DNA of 58,819 nucleotides from an uncultured Eubacteriales bacterium (GCA_949293815.1 CASFEZ010000011.1:1-58819), one strand, 5' to 3'. Positions 41,328-50,774 are shown, counted from the first letter of the stretch. A program made the numbers and translations. Notes: generated by a model not told the origin, from the letters alone.

Positions 41328-42809
41328 TTAGAGCAGCTCAATGGCAAAGCCAATCGGCGTATCCGACCGGAAACGGGGCGCGGCTGGAATGACCAGCGCC
41401 TCTTCCGTCCGCTTGAAATGCAGCGCCGCGTCATCACCCAAAAGGCGCACCGAGCGAATCAGCAAATCCCGTTTCTTCTGTTTGGCAAGAGAGCGAATCT
41501 TCACATCGCTCCCGTCCGGCGCCATTTGATAGGCATAAATCACGCCGTTTTTATAGGTAAAGCGAAAATCCCGGGGGGTATAGGCCAGCTCCGCGTTATC
41601 CTGAAAATAGCCGCCGGAAATTTGCGTTTCCCCTTCGCCGTAGGTTCTCCAGCAGGTCGTATCATAAATCCCCTCGCCGTTTTTCTCCAGCCATGCGCCA
41701 ATCTTCAACAGCACATCGGTTTCCGCTTCGGTGATGGTGCCGTCCGGACGCGGACCCACATTCAAAAGCAAGTTGCCGTTTTTGCTGACAATATCCACAA
41801 GGTCGCAGATGATTTTTTCCGCGCTCTTAAATTCATTGTCGTTGGTAAAGCCCCAGGAGCGTTTGCCGATGGCGGTATCCGTCTGCCAGGGCACCGGCGA
41901 AATCCCGGACAGCGCGCCCCGCTCCACATCAAACACCGCCGTACCGGGAGCAAACGCTTCGTGCTTATAGTGAATCACGACTTCCTCGCCCCATTCGGCG
42001 GCGCGATTATAATAATAGGCGGCAATTTTCTTTAAGTAGGGCTTAAAGGCATGGTTCTGGATCCACCAATCAAAGTACAACGCCTTTGGGCGATATCGGT
42101 CAATCAGTTCACAGGTGCGCACCATCCAGTCCTGCAAATATGCCTCGTCGGGTCCCTCGGAATAGGGATCTTCCGTAGCTTCCCCCTGTTTATCCCCCAA
42201 AAGGTCGGGACGGGCCACCGCCGGACCGTAAAAATCGGCGTAGCGCTCGTCATTTACATCGCTGTCGATGGTTCTGCCCATATTCATAAAAAAGTAGTGC
42301 TCCGCCCGGTGGGTGGAGGAGCAAAAGGTCAGCCCCTGCTGCGCGCAGGCGTTTTTCAATGCACCGACAATATCCTGCTTCGGTCCCATATTGACCGCAT
42401 TCCAGCGATTGAACGCTGTATCATACATGGCAAAGCCGTCGTGGTGCTCGGCAACGGGCATCACATATTTCGCCCCTGCCTTTCGGAACAGCTCCGCCCA
42501 CTGGTTCGCGTCAAATTTTTCGGCGCGGAACATCGGAATAAAATCTTTATAGCCAAAATCCTTATGCGCGCCGAAATGCGCAATATGATAGCGGTATTCA
42601 TCGCTTGTGCTGTCATACATATTCCGCGAATACCACTCGCCCCGATAGGCGGGAACGCTGTAAACCCCGAAATGGATAAAAATACCGAATTTTCCGGCGG
42701 TGAACCATGCCGGCGTTTTGTGGGCAGCCAGGCTCTGCCAACTGTCCCGATACGGACCTTTTTGAATCACCGATTCAATTTGCTGCAAATGAACAGACAA
42801 GGGATCCAT
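41328..42809 (-). CDS. alpha-L-fucosidase (GH29), no signal peptide
   Basis: This 493-residue protein matches GH29: N-terminal WFTAGKFGIFIHFGVYSVPA, the substrate segment AEHHDGFAMYDT, the catalytic nucleophile Asp near residue 247 in LYFDWWI, and NGNLLLNVGPRPDGTI, followed by a beta-sandwich. It releases alpha-linked fucose from glycans such as mucin, milk or plant oligosaccharides. There is no signal peptide, so it should act on imported oligosaccharides in the cytosol. AGGAGG precedes the ATG. It lies downstream of uppS but after a terminator, so it is probably separate. Confidence 0.95.
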   Translation of the reverse strand: MDPLSVHLQQIESVIQKGPYRDSWQSLAAHKTPAWFTAGKFGIFIHFGVYSVPAYRGEWYSRNMYDSTSDEYRYHIAHFGAHKDFGYKDFIPMFRAEKFDANQWAELFRKAGAKYVMPVAEHHDGFAMYDTAFNRWNAVNMGPKQDIVGALKNACAQQGLTFCSSTHRAEHYFFMNMGRTIDSDVNDERYADFYGPAVARPDLLGDKQGEATEDPYSEGPDEAYLQDWMVRTCELIDRYRPKALYFDWWIQNHAFKPYLKKIAAYYYNRAAEWGEEVVIHYKHEAFAPGTAVFDVERGALSGISPVPWQTDTAIGKRSWGFTNDNEFKSAEKIICDLVDIVSKNGNLLLNVGPRPDGTITEAETDVLLKIGAWLEKNGEGIYDTTCWRTYGEGETQISGGYFQDNAELAYTPRDFRFTYKNGVIYAYQMAPDGSDVKIRSLAKQKKRDLLIRSVRLLGDDAALHFKRTEEALVIPAAPRFRSDTPIGFAIELL

Positions 42810-42870
42810 TATATCCTCCTTCAGCTACGGAAGCGCATTTTACATCGCATCACGACAGCTTAGTATGATG

Positions 42871-42904
42871 AAAACCCGCCGGTGAAGATGCCGACGGGGT
42901 TTTA
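42871..42904 (-). terminator. intrinsic terminator of pyrH-frr-uppS
   Basis: Read on the minus strand, AAAACCCCGTCGG and CCGGCGGGTTTT form a stem with one bulge and one G-U pair, followed by T-rich sequence, directly downstream of uppS. Confidence 0.75.
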
Positions 42905-42923
42905 TTATGGCAAAACAAAACAA

Positions 42924-43643
42924 TTACACACCGCCGAACCGACGGTTTCTTTTTTCAAAATCATGAATGACCTGATCCAAATCGGCTCGGGTAAAGTCCG
43001 GCCAGAGCACATCGGAAAACCAAAGCTCCGAATAGGCGCTCTGCCAGGTCAAAAAATTGGATAAGCGCAGTTCGCCGCTGGGACGGATAATCACATCCGG
43101 GTCGGGCAAATCGCCGGTATAGGTATGGCGGGCAAACAGCTCCTCGGTAATCTCATCGGGCTGCAGCTTTCCCGCCGCAGCCAGCTCCGCCAGCTCCCGG
43201 GCGGCATGCACAATCTCCTGCCGTCCGCCGTAATTGACCGCCACATTGACCGTTGTGCGGCGCTTGTCGGCGCTGCGCTGCTCGGTAATACGAATCAGGG
43301 AAACAATATCCGCAGGCAGGCGGCTCATATCGCCGATAAAGCGGATACGAAAGCCCATTTCCTCATTTTCGCTCTCCCGCCGTTCCAGCTCATCCAGGAA
43401 ATCACGAAAAATATCCATGATGGCATCCACTTCTGTTTCCGGGCGGCGCCAATTTTCGGTGGAAAACGCATAAAAGGTAACCGCCTCGATGCCCAATTCG
43501 GAACAGTAGGTGGCAATATCGCGGAATACCTTTGCGCCCTGCTTATGCCCTTCCGTGCGCACCAGACCGCGCTGTTTTGCCCAACGACCGTTGCCGTCCA
43601 TAATAATGCCGATATGGCGGGGCAGAACGGAAAAGGTACCCAT
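42924..43643 (-). CDS. uppS: isoprenyl transferase (undecaprenyl diphosphate synthase)
   Basis: This 239-residue protein has the cis-prenyltransferase signature HIGIIMDGNGRWAKQRGL (catalytic Asp 16), the mid-motif FYAFSTENW RRP (about residues 70-82) and the C-terminal DPDVIIRPSGELRLSNFLTW with YSELWF. It builds the C55 carrier from isopentenyl and farnesyl diphosphates, matching the UppP step encoded at 11027. The start is ATG at 43643, two bases after the frr stop, with GGAG overlapping the 3' end of frr; longer upstream starts lie inside frr. The usual following genes cdsA and dxr are not here. Confidence 0.96.
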   Translation of the reverse strand: MGTFSVLPRHIGIIMDGNGRWAKQRGLVRTEGHKQGAKVFRDIATYCSELGIEAVTFYAFSTENWRRPETEVDAIMDIFRDFLDELERRESENEEMGFRIRFIGDMSRLPADIVSLIRITEQRSADKRRTTVNVAVNYGGRQEIVHAARELAELAAAGKLQPDEITEELFARHTYTGDLPDPDVIIRPSGELRLSNFLTWQSAYSELWFSDVLWPDFTRADLDQVIHDFEKRNRRFGGV

Positions 43644-43644
43644 A

Positions 43645-44199
43645 TTACATCTCCATAATCTCTTTTTCTTTGTCAGCGGCAGCTGCATCTACTTTACCGA
43701 TGTATTCATCGGTTATCTTCTGGATTTCGCCCTCGCCGTACTTCAAATCGTCTTCGGTAATTTCGGAGTTCTTTTTCTTGGTTTTTAATTTATCGTTGCA
43801 GTCCCGGCGAATCTGACGCACCGCAGTGCGGGCATTTTCCGCCATGCTCTTAACATCTTTTACGATTTGCTTGCGGCGCTCCTCGGTAAGCGGAGGGAAG
43901 GTCAGGCGAATGACATTGCCGTCGTTTTGGGGATTGATGCCCAAATCAGACGCCTGGATGGCTTTTTCAATGTCCTTTAACGCTTTTTTATCCCAGGGCT
44001 GAATGGTCAAAATTCTCGCCTCTGCCACGGAAACGCTGGCAAGCTGGTTAATCGGCGTAGGCACGCCGTAATACTCCACGGTAATTTTATCCAACACGGC
44101 AGCGCTCGCCCGACCGGCGCGGATGGAAGCATATTCAGAATTCAGGTTGGAAAGGGTTTTGTTCATTTTATCTTTCGCTGTAGCAAATACTGTTTCCAT
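43645..44199 (-). CDS. frr: ribosome-recycling factor
   Basis: This 184-residue protein matches RRF over its length: the long three-helix bundle (MNKTLSNLNSEYASIRAGRA at the start, EERRKQIVKDVKSMAENART in the middle) and the beta-domain segment VEYYGVPTPINQLASVSV. Together with EF-G it splits post-termination ribosomes. It sits 66 bp downstream of pyrH and immediately before uppS, a very common order in Bacillota. Confidence 0.97.
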   Translation of the reverse strand: METVFATAKDKMNKTLSNLNSEYASIRAGRASAAVLDKITVEYYGVPTPINQLASVSVAEARILTIQPWDKKALKDIEKAIQASDLGINPQNDGNVIRLTFPPLTEERRKQIVKDVKSMAENARTAVRQIRRDCNDKLKTKKKNSEITEDDLKYGEGEIQKITDEYIGKVDAAAADKEKEIMEM

Positions 44200-44265
44200 A
44201 AAATCATTACCTCCGTCATTTATGTAAATATTGTATCAAATCATTCCTGTAATTGCAACCGTTTT

Positions 44266-44976
44266 TTATTCACATGTTACGACTGTACCGATTTTTTCTC
44301 CGGCGACAGCGCGCACAATGTTTTTCGGGTCATTTAAATTGAATACCAGCGTTGCCAGACCATTTTCCCGGCAGATGGCAGCCGCCGAAGCGTCCATCAC
44401 GCCAAGCCCTTTGGCAAGAATCTCGCTGTGACTGATGGTGTCGTATTTGACCGCATCGGGGAAACGGTTGGGGTCTTTATCGTAAACGCCGTCCACATTG
44501 GTGGACTTAAAGAAAATATCCGCCCCGATTTCCACGCCGCGCAGCGCGGCGCCGCTGTCGGTGCTGAAGCAGGGGTTGCCGGTGCCGCAGGCAAAAATCA
44601 AAACATATCCGGCATCCAGATATTCTTTTGCCTTCTCGGCGGTAAACAGCTCAGCGATTTTCGGCATATCAATGGCGGACATCACTTTGGCGCGAAGGTC
44701 GGTTTGCTCCAGCGCATCTGCCAGCGCCAGCGCGTTCATGGCAGTAGCCAGCATACCGATGCTGTCCGCCCGCGCCCGATTCATATCTGGATGCGACCGT
44801 CCGCGCCAATAATTGCCGCCGCCAACCACAATGGCAACTTGGGTTCCGGCTTTCACACATTCGCTGATATTTTCAGCAATGGCAGCGGCGGTCGGATAGT
44901 CAAAACCAACCCCTTTTTCACCCGCCAGCACCTCGCCGCTGACCTTCAGCATAATTCTTTTATAAACAGGAGCCAT
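44266..44976 (-). CDS. pyrH: UMP kinase
   Basis: This 236-residue protein has the amino-acid-kinase fold of bacterial UMP kinase: KRIMLKVSGEVLAG at the N-terminus, IVVGGGNYWRG, the MNALALADALE helix and STDSGAALRGVEIGAD. The kinase phosphorylates UMP to UDP as a hexamer. The start is ATG at 44976, with GAGGAGG 8-9 bases upstream; the longer open frame upstream carries no ribosome-binding site and crosses a terminator. It heads the pyrH-frr-uppS run. Confidence 0.96.
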   Translation of the reverse strand: MAPVYKRIMLKVSGEVLAGEKGVGFDYPTAAAIAENISECVKAGTQVAIVVGGGNYWRGRSHPDMNRARADSIGMLATAMNALALADALEQTDLRAKVMSAIDMPKIAELFTAEKAKEYLDAGYVLIFACGTGNPCFSTDSGAALRGVEIGADIFFKSTNVDGVYDKDPNRFPDAVKYDTISHSEILAKGLGVMDASAAAICRENGLATLVFNLNDPKNIVRAVAGEKIGTVVTCE

Positions 44977-45044
44977 AAAGAAACCCTCCTCTTTTTTGTT
45001 CTGCTCCATTTTACAGCATTTTATGCCATATGTAAAGAGGACAC

Positions 45045-45074
45045 AAAAAAAATCCCGAAGCCGAAGGCTTCGGG
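45045..45074 (-). terminator. intrinsic terminator of 3D-domain gene
   Basis: On the minus strand CCCGAAGCC-TTC-GGCTTCGGG is followed by a run of eight T. It lies about 30 bp after the 3D-domain gene stop and upstream of pyrH. Confidence 0.95.
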
Positions 45075-45102
45075 AAAGCAGATTAAAAATCAAAGTCTAA
45101 CT

Positions 45103-46062
45103 TTATTCAAGAATATAAATGGTAATATTTCTTCTGCCGAAGGCATAGCAGGCGGATTCGCTGTCGAAGAACAAATCGGCAATCGGCGCGTTTGACCAGT
45201 GGATAAAACCGCCGGTATCCTCCGCCACGGCATAACCGTAAACATAGCTGCCGTCATCCGAAACAATCCACATTTTTGTTCCGTAAGGAATGATATTGGG
45301 ATTTACCGCAATCGAGCCGGGCACCGGGACGGTACCGGTGGCGGTTCTGCCATCGCCCGCATAGGCGCTGGCGTTGCCTTTAATCACCTTTGTGTAATTG
45401 ACCGGAACGCCGTTTTCATCGAGCATCAGCGTTTCGGGCGGCGTTTTCACCGATATAGTGCTTACACTTGCGGCAGCTGTCAGAACAGAGCCGGAGGTCT
45501 GTGTGGTCTGCTCCTGCGCTGTCTGCGGAACTGTGGTTGTTGCCTGAACAGCGGCAGTCGTCTGCGGTGCGGCTGTTTCCGGCTCCGTGGCAGGCTGCTG
45601 GGTTTCGGGCTGCGTCTGCGCTTCGTCCGCAGCAGCGGATGTGGATTCGGGTTCGGTTTCGGCTTCTGTTTGCGCGGATTCCGGCTCTTCGTCGGTAAGC
45701 TCCATCATTTTTTCTTTCTGAAAGTTCAGGGACACGGCGGCGGAATACATATTCGCTACCGCATCGCCAATCATATCTTTCGAAGATTTGATGTCATCGG
45801 AATCAGCAATCGCATTGCTTGTGCCAGTTCGTAATGTATTATATTGTTTGAGGAATGCTGCGTTGTTTTCTGCCGAGGCTGCAAAGTCGATCGTGGTGGA
45901 TTTAATCTGCTTATACTCGGTTGTTGTTGTTACGGAACAGAAACCGGAAAATGCCATACTAACCACAAGCATTGCCATCAAAAGACAGATACTGCGGATA
46001 ATCGCTTTTTCGTGAGAGCAAAGCTTTACAAGGAAAACCCTGCTCCGGCTTTTTTTCTCCAT
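45103..46062 (-). CDS. 3D-domain cell-wall protein with Thr/Glu/Gln-rich linker
   Basis: This 319-residue protein has a single N-terminal membrane helix (about residues 20-45), a helical region, then a linker of about 90 residues rich in Thr, Glu, Gln, Pro and Ala. It ends with a 3D domain with conserved acidic residues (TGTVPVPGSIAVNPNIIPYG, AEDTGG and DLFFDSES). 3D domains belong to the double-psi barrel group of lytic transglycosylase-like (MltA/Rpf-related) peptidoglycan enzymes. The linker probably spans the wall. ATG at 46062 has AAAGGAG 7 bases upstream; a longer frame lacks support. Confidence 0.88.
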   Translation of the reverse strand: MEKKSRSRVFLVKLCSHEKAIIRSICLLMAMLVVSMAFSGFCSVTTTTEYKQIKSTTIDFAASAENNAAFLKQYNTLRTGTSNAIADSDDIKSSKDMIGDAVANMYSAAVSLNFQKEKMMELTDEEPESAQTEAETEPESTSAAADEAQTQPETQQPATEPETAAPQTTAAVQATTTVPQTAQEQTTQTSGSVLTAAASVSTISVKTPPETLMLDENGVPVNYTKVIKGNASAYAGDGRTATGTVPVPGSIAVNPNIIPYGTKMWIVSDDGSYVYGYAVAEDTGGFIHWSNAPIADLFFDSESACYAFGRRNITIYILE

Positions 46063-46146
46063 GTGAATCTCCTTTAATTTCTTATTTGCCTGACAGGACA
46101 AGCATCCCGCGAGGCACCTAATACATTATAGGCAGAAAACGATTGC

Positions 46147-46175
46147 ATTATATTTACCGAATGACGGTTTGTCAA
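46147..46175 (-). promoter_or_regulatory. sigma-A type promoter of 3D-domain gene
   Basis: On the minus strand TTGACA (46175-46170) and TATAAT (46152-46147) with exactly 17 bp between them, giving a leader of about 80 bases. Both boxes are perfect. Confidence 0.88.
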
Positions 46176-46787
46176 ATCAAAAACAAATCGTTTTTTGTAT
46201 AAGATGCACAACCGCCGTTGTTCGTTTGTAAAGATTTCTCCGCAACATCTTGGGGCAAAAAACGGCTTTTGGTTAATTCGACGAAATTTTTTACCTTGAT
46301 TTTTTGTGCATATCATAGAAATCACAAAAACACCTTTTTCGGCAGGTTTTTGCTCTTTATTATGCTTTTTCGAAACATTATTTTTAAGAAACTATGAAAA
46401 GTGGGGAGACTATCTTCAATTTCAACGCAATATTCTATCCGTGGGGTGAGAGAATCCATATTATTACAAAAATTAACGCATTCTCTAAAACAGGCGCACC
46501 GTGATGGAGGGGCTATAAAGCGGCTGCGATAAATTAAAATTGTTCTAAATTTTAACGATAGGACATTTGACCTTTTCACGCTGAAGCCAACAGCCTTTGT
46601 GCAAAATCACAATAAGCTGCCATGCCGCATGAAAAGCGCTGTTGCCGCTTTGCCCCAAACAAACCGTTTTCAGGCATCTTTCATAGATTATTCATCAAAA
46701 AAAGAACGGCTTGTCTTATAATAAGGATACATATTATATATATCCTTGTTGAAAGGGAAGCAAAAACAGCATAGGAGGTTTGCATCC
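46176..46787. other. AT-rich divergent intergenic region
   Basis: About 600 bp between the 3D-domain promoter and the GH95-like gene. It is clearly more AT-rich than the surrounding genes. I see two weak overlapping minus-strand ORFs without ribosome-binding sites and a TATAAT at 46717-46722 that could serve the GH95-like gene, but without a good -35. No known RNA motif was recognised. Confidence 0.5.
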
Positions 46788-49019
46788 GTGGATTCGGCAA
46801 TTAAAAATTCCGTCGATATGGGTATCTTTTTAAAACGCCACATGATTCTTTGGGAAAAAAAGCCCCACGCATGGGACGATGGACCGTTTATCGGCGGCGG
46901 TCTGATGGGCGCATCCCTTTTCTTTAATAATAAGAGCCGTCTGACGCTTGCCATCGGCGACACAGGCATTTACGACAACCGTCTGCCAACGGAAAAAGAA
47001 AAGCAAAATCTGTTTCTGACACCCCGGCTGCCCATTGGCGCATTTCACATCGGCGGCGTAACCGGCGCTGCTTCCATGCAGCTGGATTTATACGATGCCA
47101 TTGCCTACGGCTGGTCAAAAACCATGGTCGGCACTTATAAATATAAATGCTTTTCACCGCACGGCAAACGGCTGATTATTTTTGAAACCTTTCGGGACTC
47201 TACCGAATGCCGGTTTGACTGGGTTGCTTCCGACATTGAAAGCCCCCGCCAGCGCCGTTTGGAAAAACTCAAAAGCGAACGCGCCAGCCGGGACTATCCG
47301 CCGCCGCACAAGCCCTATTCCTATCAGCATCGGGATGTCAGCTATTGCATTTATCCGCTGTTCTCAGGCGGGTTTTATGTTCTGGCGTATAAAAGCGTGC
47401 CCATGGAAACCGGCGTACGCATGTTCATCACCATTGGACAGGGCTCCCGGGAAAACCTGATTACCCGACAATTGGCCTATGAGTTGGATTTGGCAATCAG
47501 CCGGTACGATACCATTTTACAGGAGCACCTGGACTATTGGCATACTTTCTATCAAAAGAGCTTTGTTTCGCTCAATGATGCGGCGACCGAGGAGTTTTAC
47601 TGGATTCAATTATATAAGCTCGCCTCCGCCGGCTGCGAAAACGGTCGCGTTTACGATACCTGCGGACCGTGGCTGACCGATAACACCGCCTGGCCGGGCG
47701 CATGGTGGAACTTAAATGTACAGCTTACCTATTCGCCGCTGTTCGCCTCCAATCATCTGGAGCTGGTCAAGCCGCTGATAACGGCGCTGTACGATGGTAT
47801 GGACGAGCTGATTGCCAATGTGCCGCCGGAATACCGTTACGACAGCGCCGCCATCGGACGCTGTACCACTGACACGCTCCGTTCGCCGGTGTCCGTTCCC
47901 GGCGATACGGAAACAACGGACGAAATCGGCAACCTGCTGTGGGCGCTGCACAGCTTATGGCTGTATTACCGTATGTCGCAGAACAAACCGCTGCTGCTGA
48001 CGCTGTTCTATCCGCTTCTGCGGCGCGCGGTCAGCTATTATCTGCATTTTCTCTTGCTGGATGAACAACAGATGCTGCATATCCCCGCCACTCTTTCTCC
48101 GGAATATCCGGAGATGGGCAGCGACACCAATTATGACTTGTCGCTTCTGAAATGGGGACTTTCAACACTGATTTCCATCTGCGAAAAAGAAGGGATCGGC
48201 GATGAAAAAGAGGAAGAGTGGCACTGGGTTTTAGCGCATCTTGCCCCCTACCCCGCCGACGCGCAGACCGGATTTTATATTGCCGCGGATCTGCCCTACG
48301 CCGTCTCCCACCGGCACTATTCGCACCTGCTGATGATTTACCCCCTGCGCACACTGGATTTACAGGATACAGAAAACCGCAAACTGGCTTTGACCTCCAT
48401 TGCCCACTGGCAAAGCAAGCCTGAGGCACTGCAAGGCTATTCCCAAACCGGCGCAGCATCGATGTACGCCATGCTCGGCGACGGCGACGCCGCCTATGCG
48501 CACCTGTCACGCCTGTGGAAAGACGGCTTTATCCGCCCGAACACCATGTACCAGGAGGGCGGCTGTCCGGTTTTGGAAACGCCCTGTGCCGCCGCCTGCT
48601 CGATTTTGGATATGCTGCTGCAAGGGGACGGCGAGCGCATTCATGTTTTTCCTGCCATACCCGCCGTCTGGACGGATATCTGTTTCGACCGGCTGCTCTG
48701 CGAAGGCGGATTTGAAGTCAGCGCCGTCATGAAAGCGGGAGCAATACAATGGCTGTCGGTGCGCAACCAAAATTCCGAGGCAGGCATTTGCACCGTTTGT
48801 GCCCCCTTTGCACAGGAAGAAGAGCTGCTGCTTTATGCCAACGAAAAAGCCATGCCGCTGACTTTGCCTGCCGAAGGGCTTCGCCTGCGCATTCCCAAAG
48901 GACAGCATGTCATACTATCGAAAAAAGAGATAACCGAATTTACCATTGCGCCGGTGTCCTTGTCCGAAAAAGACTGCCATGTTTACGGATACAACAAGGA
49001 TTCATTTTTCCGTGTATAA
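46788..49019 (+). CDS. GH95-like glycoside hydrolase (six-hairpin fold), no signal peptide
   Basis: This 743-residue protein resembles the GH95 alpha-L-fucosidase group: N-terminal beta region with DDGPFIGGGLMGASLFFNN, then an (alpha/alpha)6 barrel with GPWLTDNTAWPGAWWNLNVQ, the catalytic-type segment LSPEYPEMGSDTNYD and HRHYSHLLMIYPL, and a C-terminal beta domain. GH95 removes alpha-1,2-fucose or galactose; similarity is at fold and motif level, so a related family is possible. There is no signal peptide, so it is probably cytosolic. The start is GTG at 46788 with AGGAGG 9 bases upstream. Confidence 0.75.
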   Translation: MDSAIKNSVDMGIFLKRHMILWEKKPHAWDDGPFIGGGLMGASLFFNNKSRLTLAIGDTGIYDNRLPTEKEKQNLFLTPRLPIGAFHIGGVTGAASMQLDLYDAIAYGWSKTMVGTYKYKCFSPHGKRLIIFETFRDSTECRFDWVASDIESPRQRRLEKLKSERASRDYPPPHKPYSYQHRDVSYCIYPLFSGGFYVLAYKSVPMETGVRMFITIGQGSRENLITRQLAYELDLAISRYDTILQEHLDYWHTFYQKSFVSLNDAATEEFYWIQLYKLASAGCENGRVYDTCGPWLTDNTAWPGAWWNLNVQLTYSPLFASNHLELVKPLITALYDGMDELIANVPPEYRYDSAAIGRCTTDTLRSPVSVPGDTETTDEIGNLLWALHSLWLYYRMSQNKPLLLTLFYPLLRRAVSYYLHFLLLDEQQMLHIPATLSPEYPEMGSDTNYDLSLLKWGLSTLISICEKEGIGDEKEEEWHWVLAHLAPYPADAQTGFYIAADLPYAVSHRHYSHLLMIYPLRTLDLQDTENRKLALTSIAHWQSKPEALQGYSQTGAASMYAMLGDGDAAYAHLSRLWKDGFIRPNTMYQEGGCPVLETPCAAACSILDMLLQGDGERIHVFPAIPAVWTDICFDRLLCEGGFEVSAVMKAGAIQWLSVRNQNSEAGICTVCAPFAQEEELLLYANEKAMPLTLPAEGLRLRIPKGQHVILSKKEITEFTIAPVSLSEKDCHVYGYNKDSFFRV

Positions 49020-49031
49020 TTTCGCCGATAA

Positions 49032-49067
49032 AAAAGTCGAGCCGTTTTTCCGGACGGTTCGACTTTT
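49032..49067. terminator. bidirectional intrinsic terminator
   Basis: AAAAGTCGAGCCG (49032-49044) and CGGTTCGACTTTT (49055-49067) form a 13-bp stem with one G-U or mismatch at most. It serves the GH95-like gene and the converging SIS/ROK pair. Confidence 0.93.
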
Positions 49068-49094
49068 GACTATTTATCTATATTTTGATGGCTT

Positions 49095-49733
49095 TTAAAT
49101 AAGAAAACAGGAATCCTCTAAACACTTACATAAAAAATGGTATACCGGCATTGTCAGCTCCTGCACCTCCCGCGCCCCTTTTGCAGGCAAAGCTATGGTC
49201 AGCGAGGCGATGGCAGCAAGAGGGCTTCCCCCTTCGCCGGTGATGGCAATACAGGACATTCCCTTTACGGCGGCGGTTTTGGCAGCCAGCAGCACATTCT
49301 CCGAATAACCGGAGGTACTCAGTGCCAACAGCACATCCCCCCGCTGCCCATAGCCCCAAACCTGCTGGGCATAGACCATCTCGGCGCCGTTGTCGTTGGC
49401 AATGGCGCTCAAAAGCGCCGTCTGGCTGACAAGGGAAATCGCAGGAAGGGTGTTTTGCAGCCGGGAAGCAAGCGCCTCCCCATCCGCAACGGCGGCAAAA
49501 CCCGCTTTCTGCTCGTCTGTCAGCGGACGCTTTTTTTCAAATCCCTTCATCAACTCGCCAACAATATGCTCACTGTCTGCGGCTGAGCCGCCATTTCCGC
49601 AGATCAATAATTTACCGGACTGTGCAAAGCAATCCGCCAAGATGTGATACGCCTCGGCAAGCGATGCTTCACAGGGGGCAAGAGACGGATATTTTTGCAT
49701 AAATTCTGCCAGCGCTTCCTGAAAATTCATCAT
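49095..49733 (-). CDS. SIS-domain sugar-phosphate protein (GmhA-like)
   Basis: This 212-residue protein is a SIS domain. CGNGGSAADSEHIVGEL (about residue 45) is the phosphosugar-binding loop seen in GmhA/DiaA proteins, with LSTSGYSENVLLAAK further on. It lacks the long insertions of glucosamine synthases. GmhA isomerises sedoheptulose 7-phosphate, but without other heptose genes here it may instead isomerise another sugar phosphate. It overlaps the ROK kinase gene by four bases, suggesting that the kinase makes its substrate. Confidence 0.88.
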   Translation of the reverse strand: MMNFQEALAEFMQKYPSLAPCEASLAEAYHILADCFAQSGKLLICGNGGSAADSEHIVGELMKGFEKKRPLTDEQKAGFAAVADGEALASRLQNTLPAISLVSQTALLSAIANDNGAEMVYAQQVWGYGQRGDVLLALSTSGYSENVLLAAKTAAVKGMSCIAITGEGGSPLAAIASLTIALPAKGAREVQELTMPVYHFLCKCLEDSCFLI

Positions 49734-50695
49734 GCATCCTCCTTTGTCAAAACCAGGCTCAGCGCCGCCACATCGCCAATGGTCTCTCCGAGTGCGGCGG
49801 GAACAATTTCACATTGCGAAAGTGCGGCGGGCAGCGTTTCTTCTTGCAGCGCCGGCAGCATCTCCCGCGCAAAAAACGCCTGGTTGCGCTCGTAAATGCT
49901 GCCGATGATGATTTTTTCCGGATTGAGGATATCAATCAGGACTGCCAATCCCTGCCCCAATTTTTTGGCACAGTTTTTCATGATATACAGGGCAAAAGCA
50001 TCCCCCTTTGCCGCCGCCTCGGCAATCGTTTGGGCGCTTACTTCCGATAACCGGTTGTAAAGAGCGGAGGGCATGCCCTGCTTTCGGCAGGCATCGGCAT
50101 AATAGACCGCGCTTTTCACAAGACCGCCGCCGGAGCAAAAGCCCTCGAACGAACCGGCTTTGCCGTAACCCACAGGTCCCTGAGCCGCAAGACGCATATG
50201 CCCCACCTCGCCCGCGAAACCGCCGCCGGTATACAGCGCGCCGTTTAAGATAAGTCCCGCGCCCATACCCGTACCGAAGGTCAGAAAAATCAGATTCCGG
50301 CAGCCCTGCCCCGCGCCGAACCGCCATTCGGCCACCGCGCAGGCGTCCGCATCGTTGCATAAAACCACCGGCACGCCGAACGCCTTTTCTAAAAGCGACA
50401 CAATGGGTACCTTGTCCCACCCCGGCAGATTCGGCGGACTGCAAATCAGCCCGTTTTTCAAATCCAGCGGACCGCCGCAGCTGACGCCAATACCGCACAG
50501 CGCGGTTTTTTCTATTTTTTCCGCCGCCAGCAGACGCCTTGCCCGGTCGATTAAGTCCGTGAGCAAAAGCTGCCAGGTTGGATAATCCCGGGTTGCGATC
50601 CGTTCCTTTTGCAATATCACACATCTGCCCCGTTCAAGCTTTCCAAGCAGAACAGCGCATTTTGTACCGCCGATATCCAACCCCAACGCAACCAT
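49730..50695 (-). CDS. ROK family sugar kinase lacking canonical zinc cysteines
   Basis: This 321-residue kinase has the ATP-binding start GLDIGGTKCAVLLG, the catalytic Asp in LCNDADACAVAEW and FGTGMGAGLILNG. The usual ROK zinc-binding CxCGxxGCxE is replaced by GPVGYGKAGSFEGFCSG after the conserved GEVGHMRL. That replacement is seen in a subset of ROK proteins. It has no helix-turn-helix, so it is a kinase and not a repressor. The start is ATG at 50695 with GAGGTG upstream. It is paired with the SIS-domain protein and divergent from a Gfo/Idh/MocA oxidoreductase. Confidence 0.9.
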   Translation of the reverse strand: MVALGLDIGGTKCAVLLGKLERGRCVILQKERIATRDYPTWQLLLTDLIDRARRLLAAEKIEKTALCGIGVSCGGPLDLKNGLICSPPNLPGWDKVPIVSLLEKAFGVPVVLCNDADACAVAEWRFGAGQGCRNLIFLTFGTGMGAGLILNGALYTGGGFAGEVGHMRLAAQGPVGYGKAGSFEGFCSGGGLVKSAVYYADACRKQGMPSALYNRLSEVSAQTIAEAAAKGDAFALYIMKNCAKKLGQGLAVLIDILNPEKIIIGSIYERNQAFFAREMLPALQEETLPAALSQCEIVPAALGETIGDVAALSLVLTKEDA

Positions 50696-50714
50696 GGTCA
50701 TCACCTCTGAAAAA

Positions 50715-50743
50715 AGTATAACAAATGTCTTCTCCCTTGTCGA
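50715..50743 (-). promoter_or_regulatory. promoter of ROK-SIS pair
   Basis: On the minus strand TCGACA (50743-50738) and TATACT (50720-50715) have a 17-bp spacer, about 20 bp upstream of the ROK start. Confidence 0.7.
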
Positions 50744-50774
50744 GAGCGGCTTTTGAAAAAACACAAAAAAACGC

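Noticed and set aside
46063-46146. Possible riboswitch (for example cyclic-di-AMP type) in the 3D-domain gene leader, since such genes are often so controlled.
   Set aside because: The leader is only about 80 bases and the conserved motifs are not recognisable.
46074-46579. Two short minus-strand ORFs (83 and 85 codons) that overlap by four bases upstream of the 3D-domain gene.
   Set aside because: No ribosome-binding sites, AT-rich random-looking translation, and the perfect promoter of the 3D-domain gene lies inside the first.
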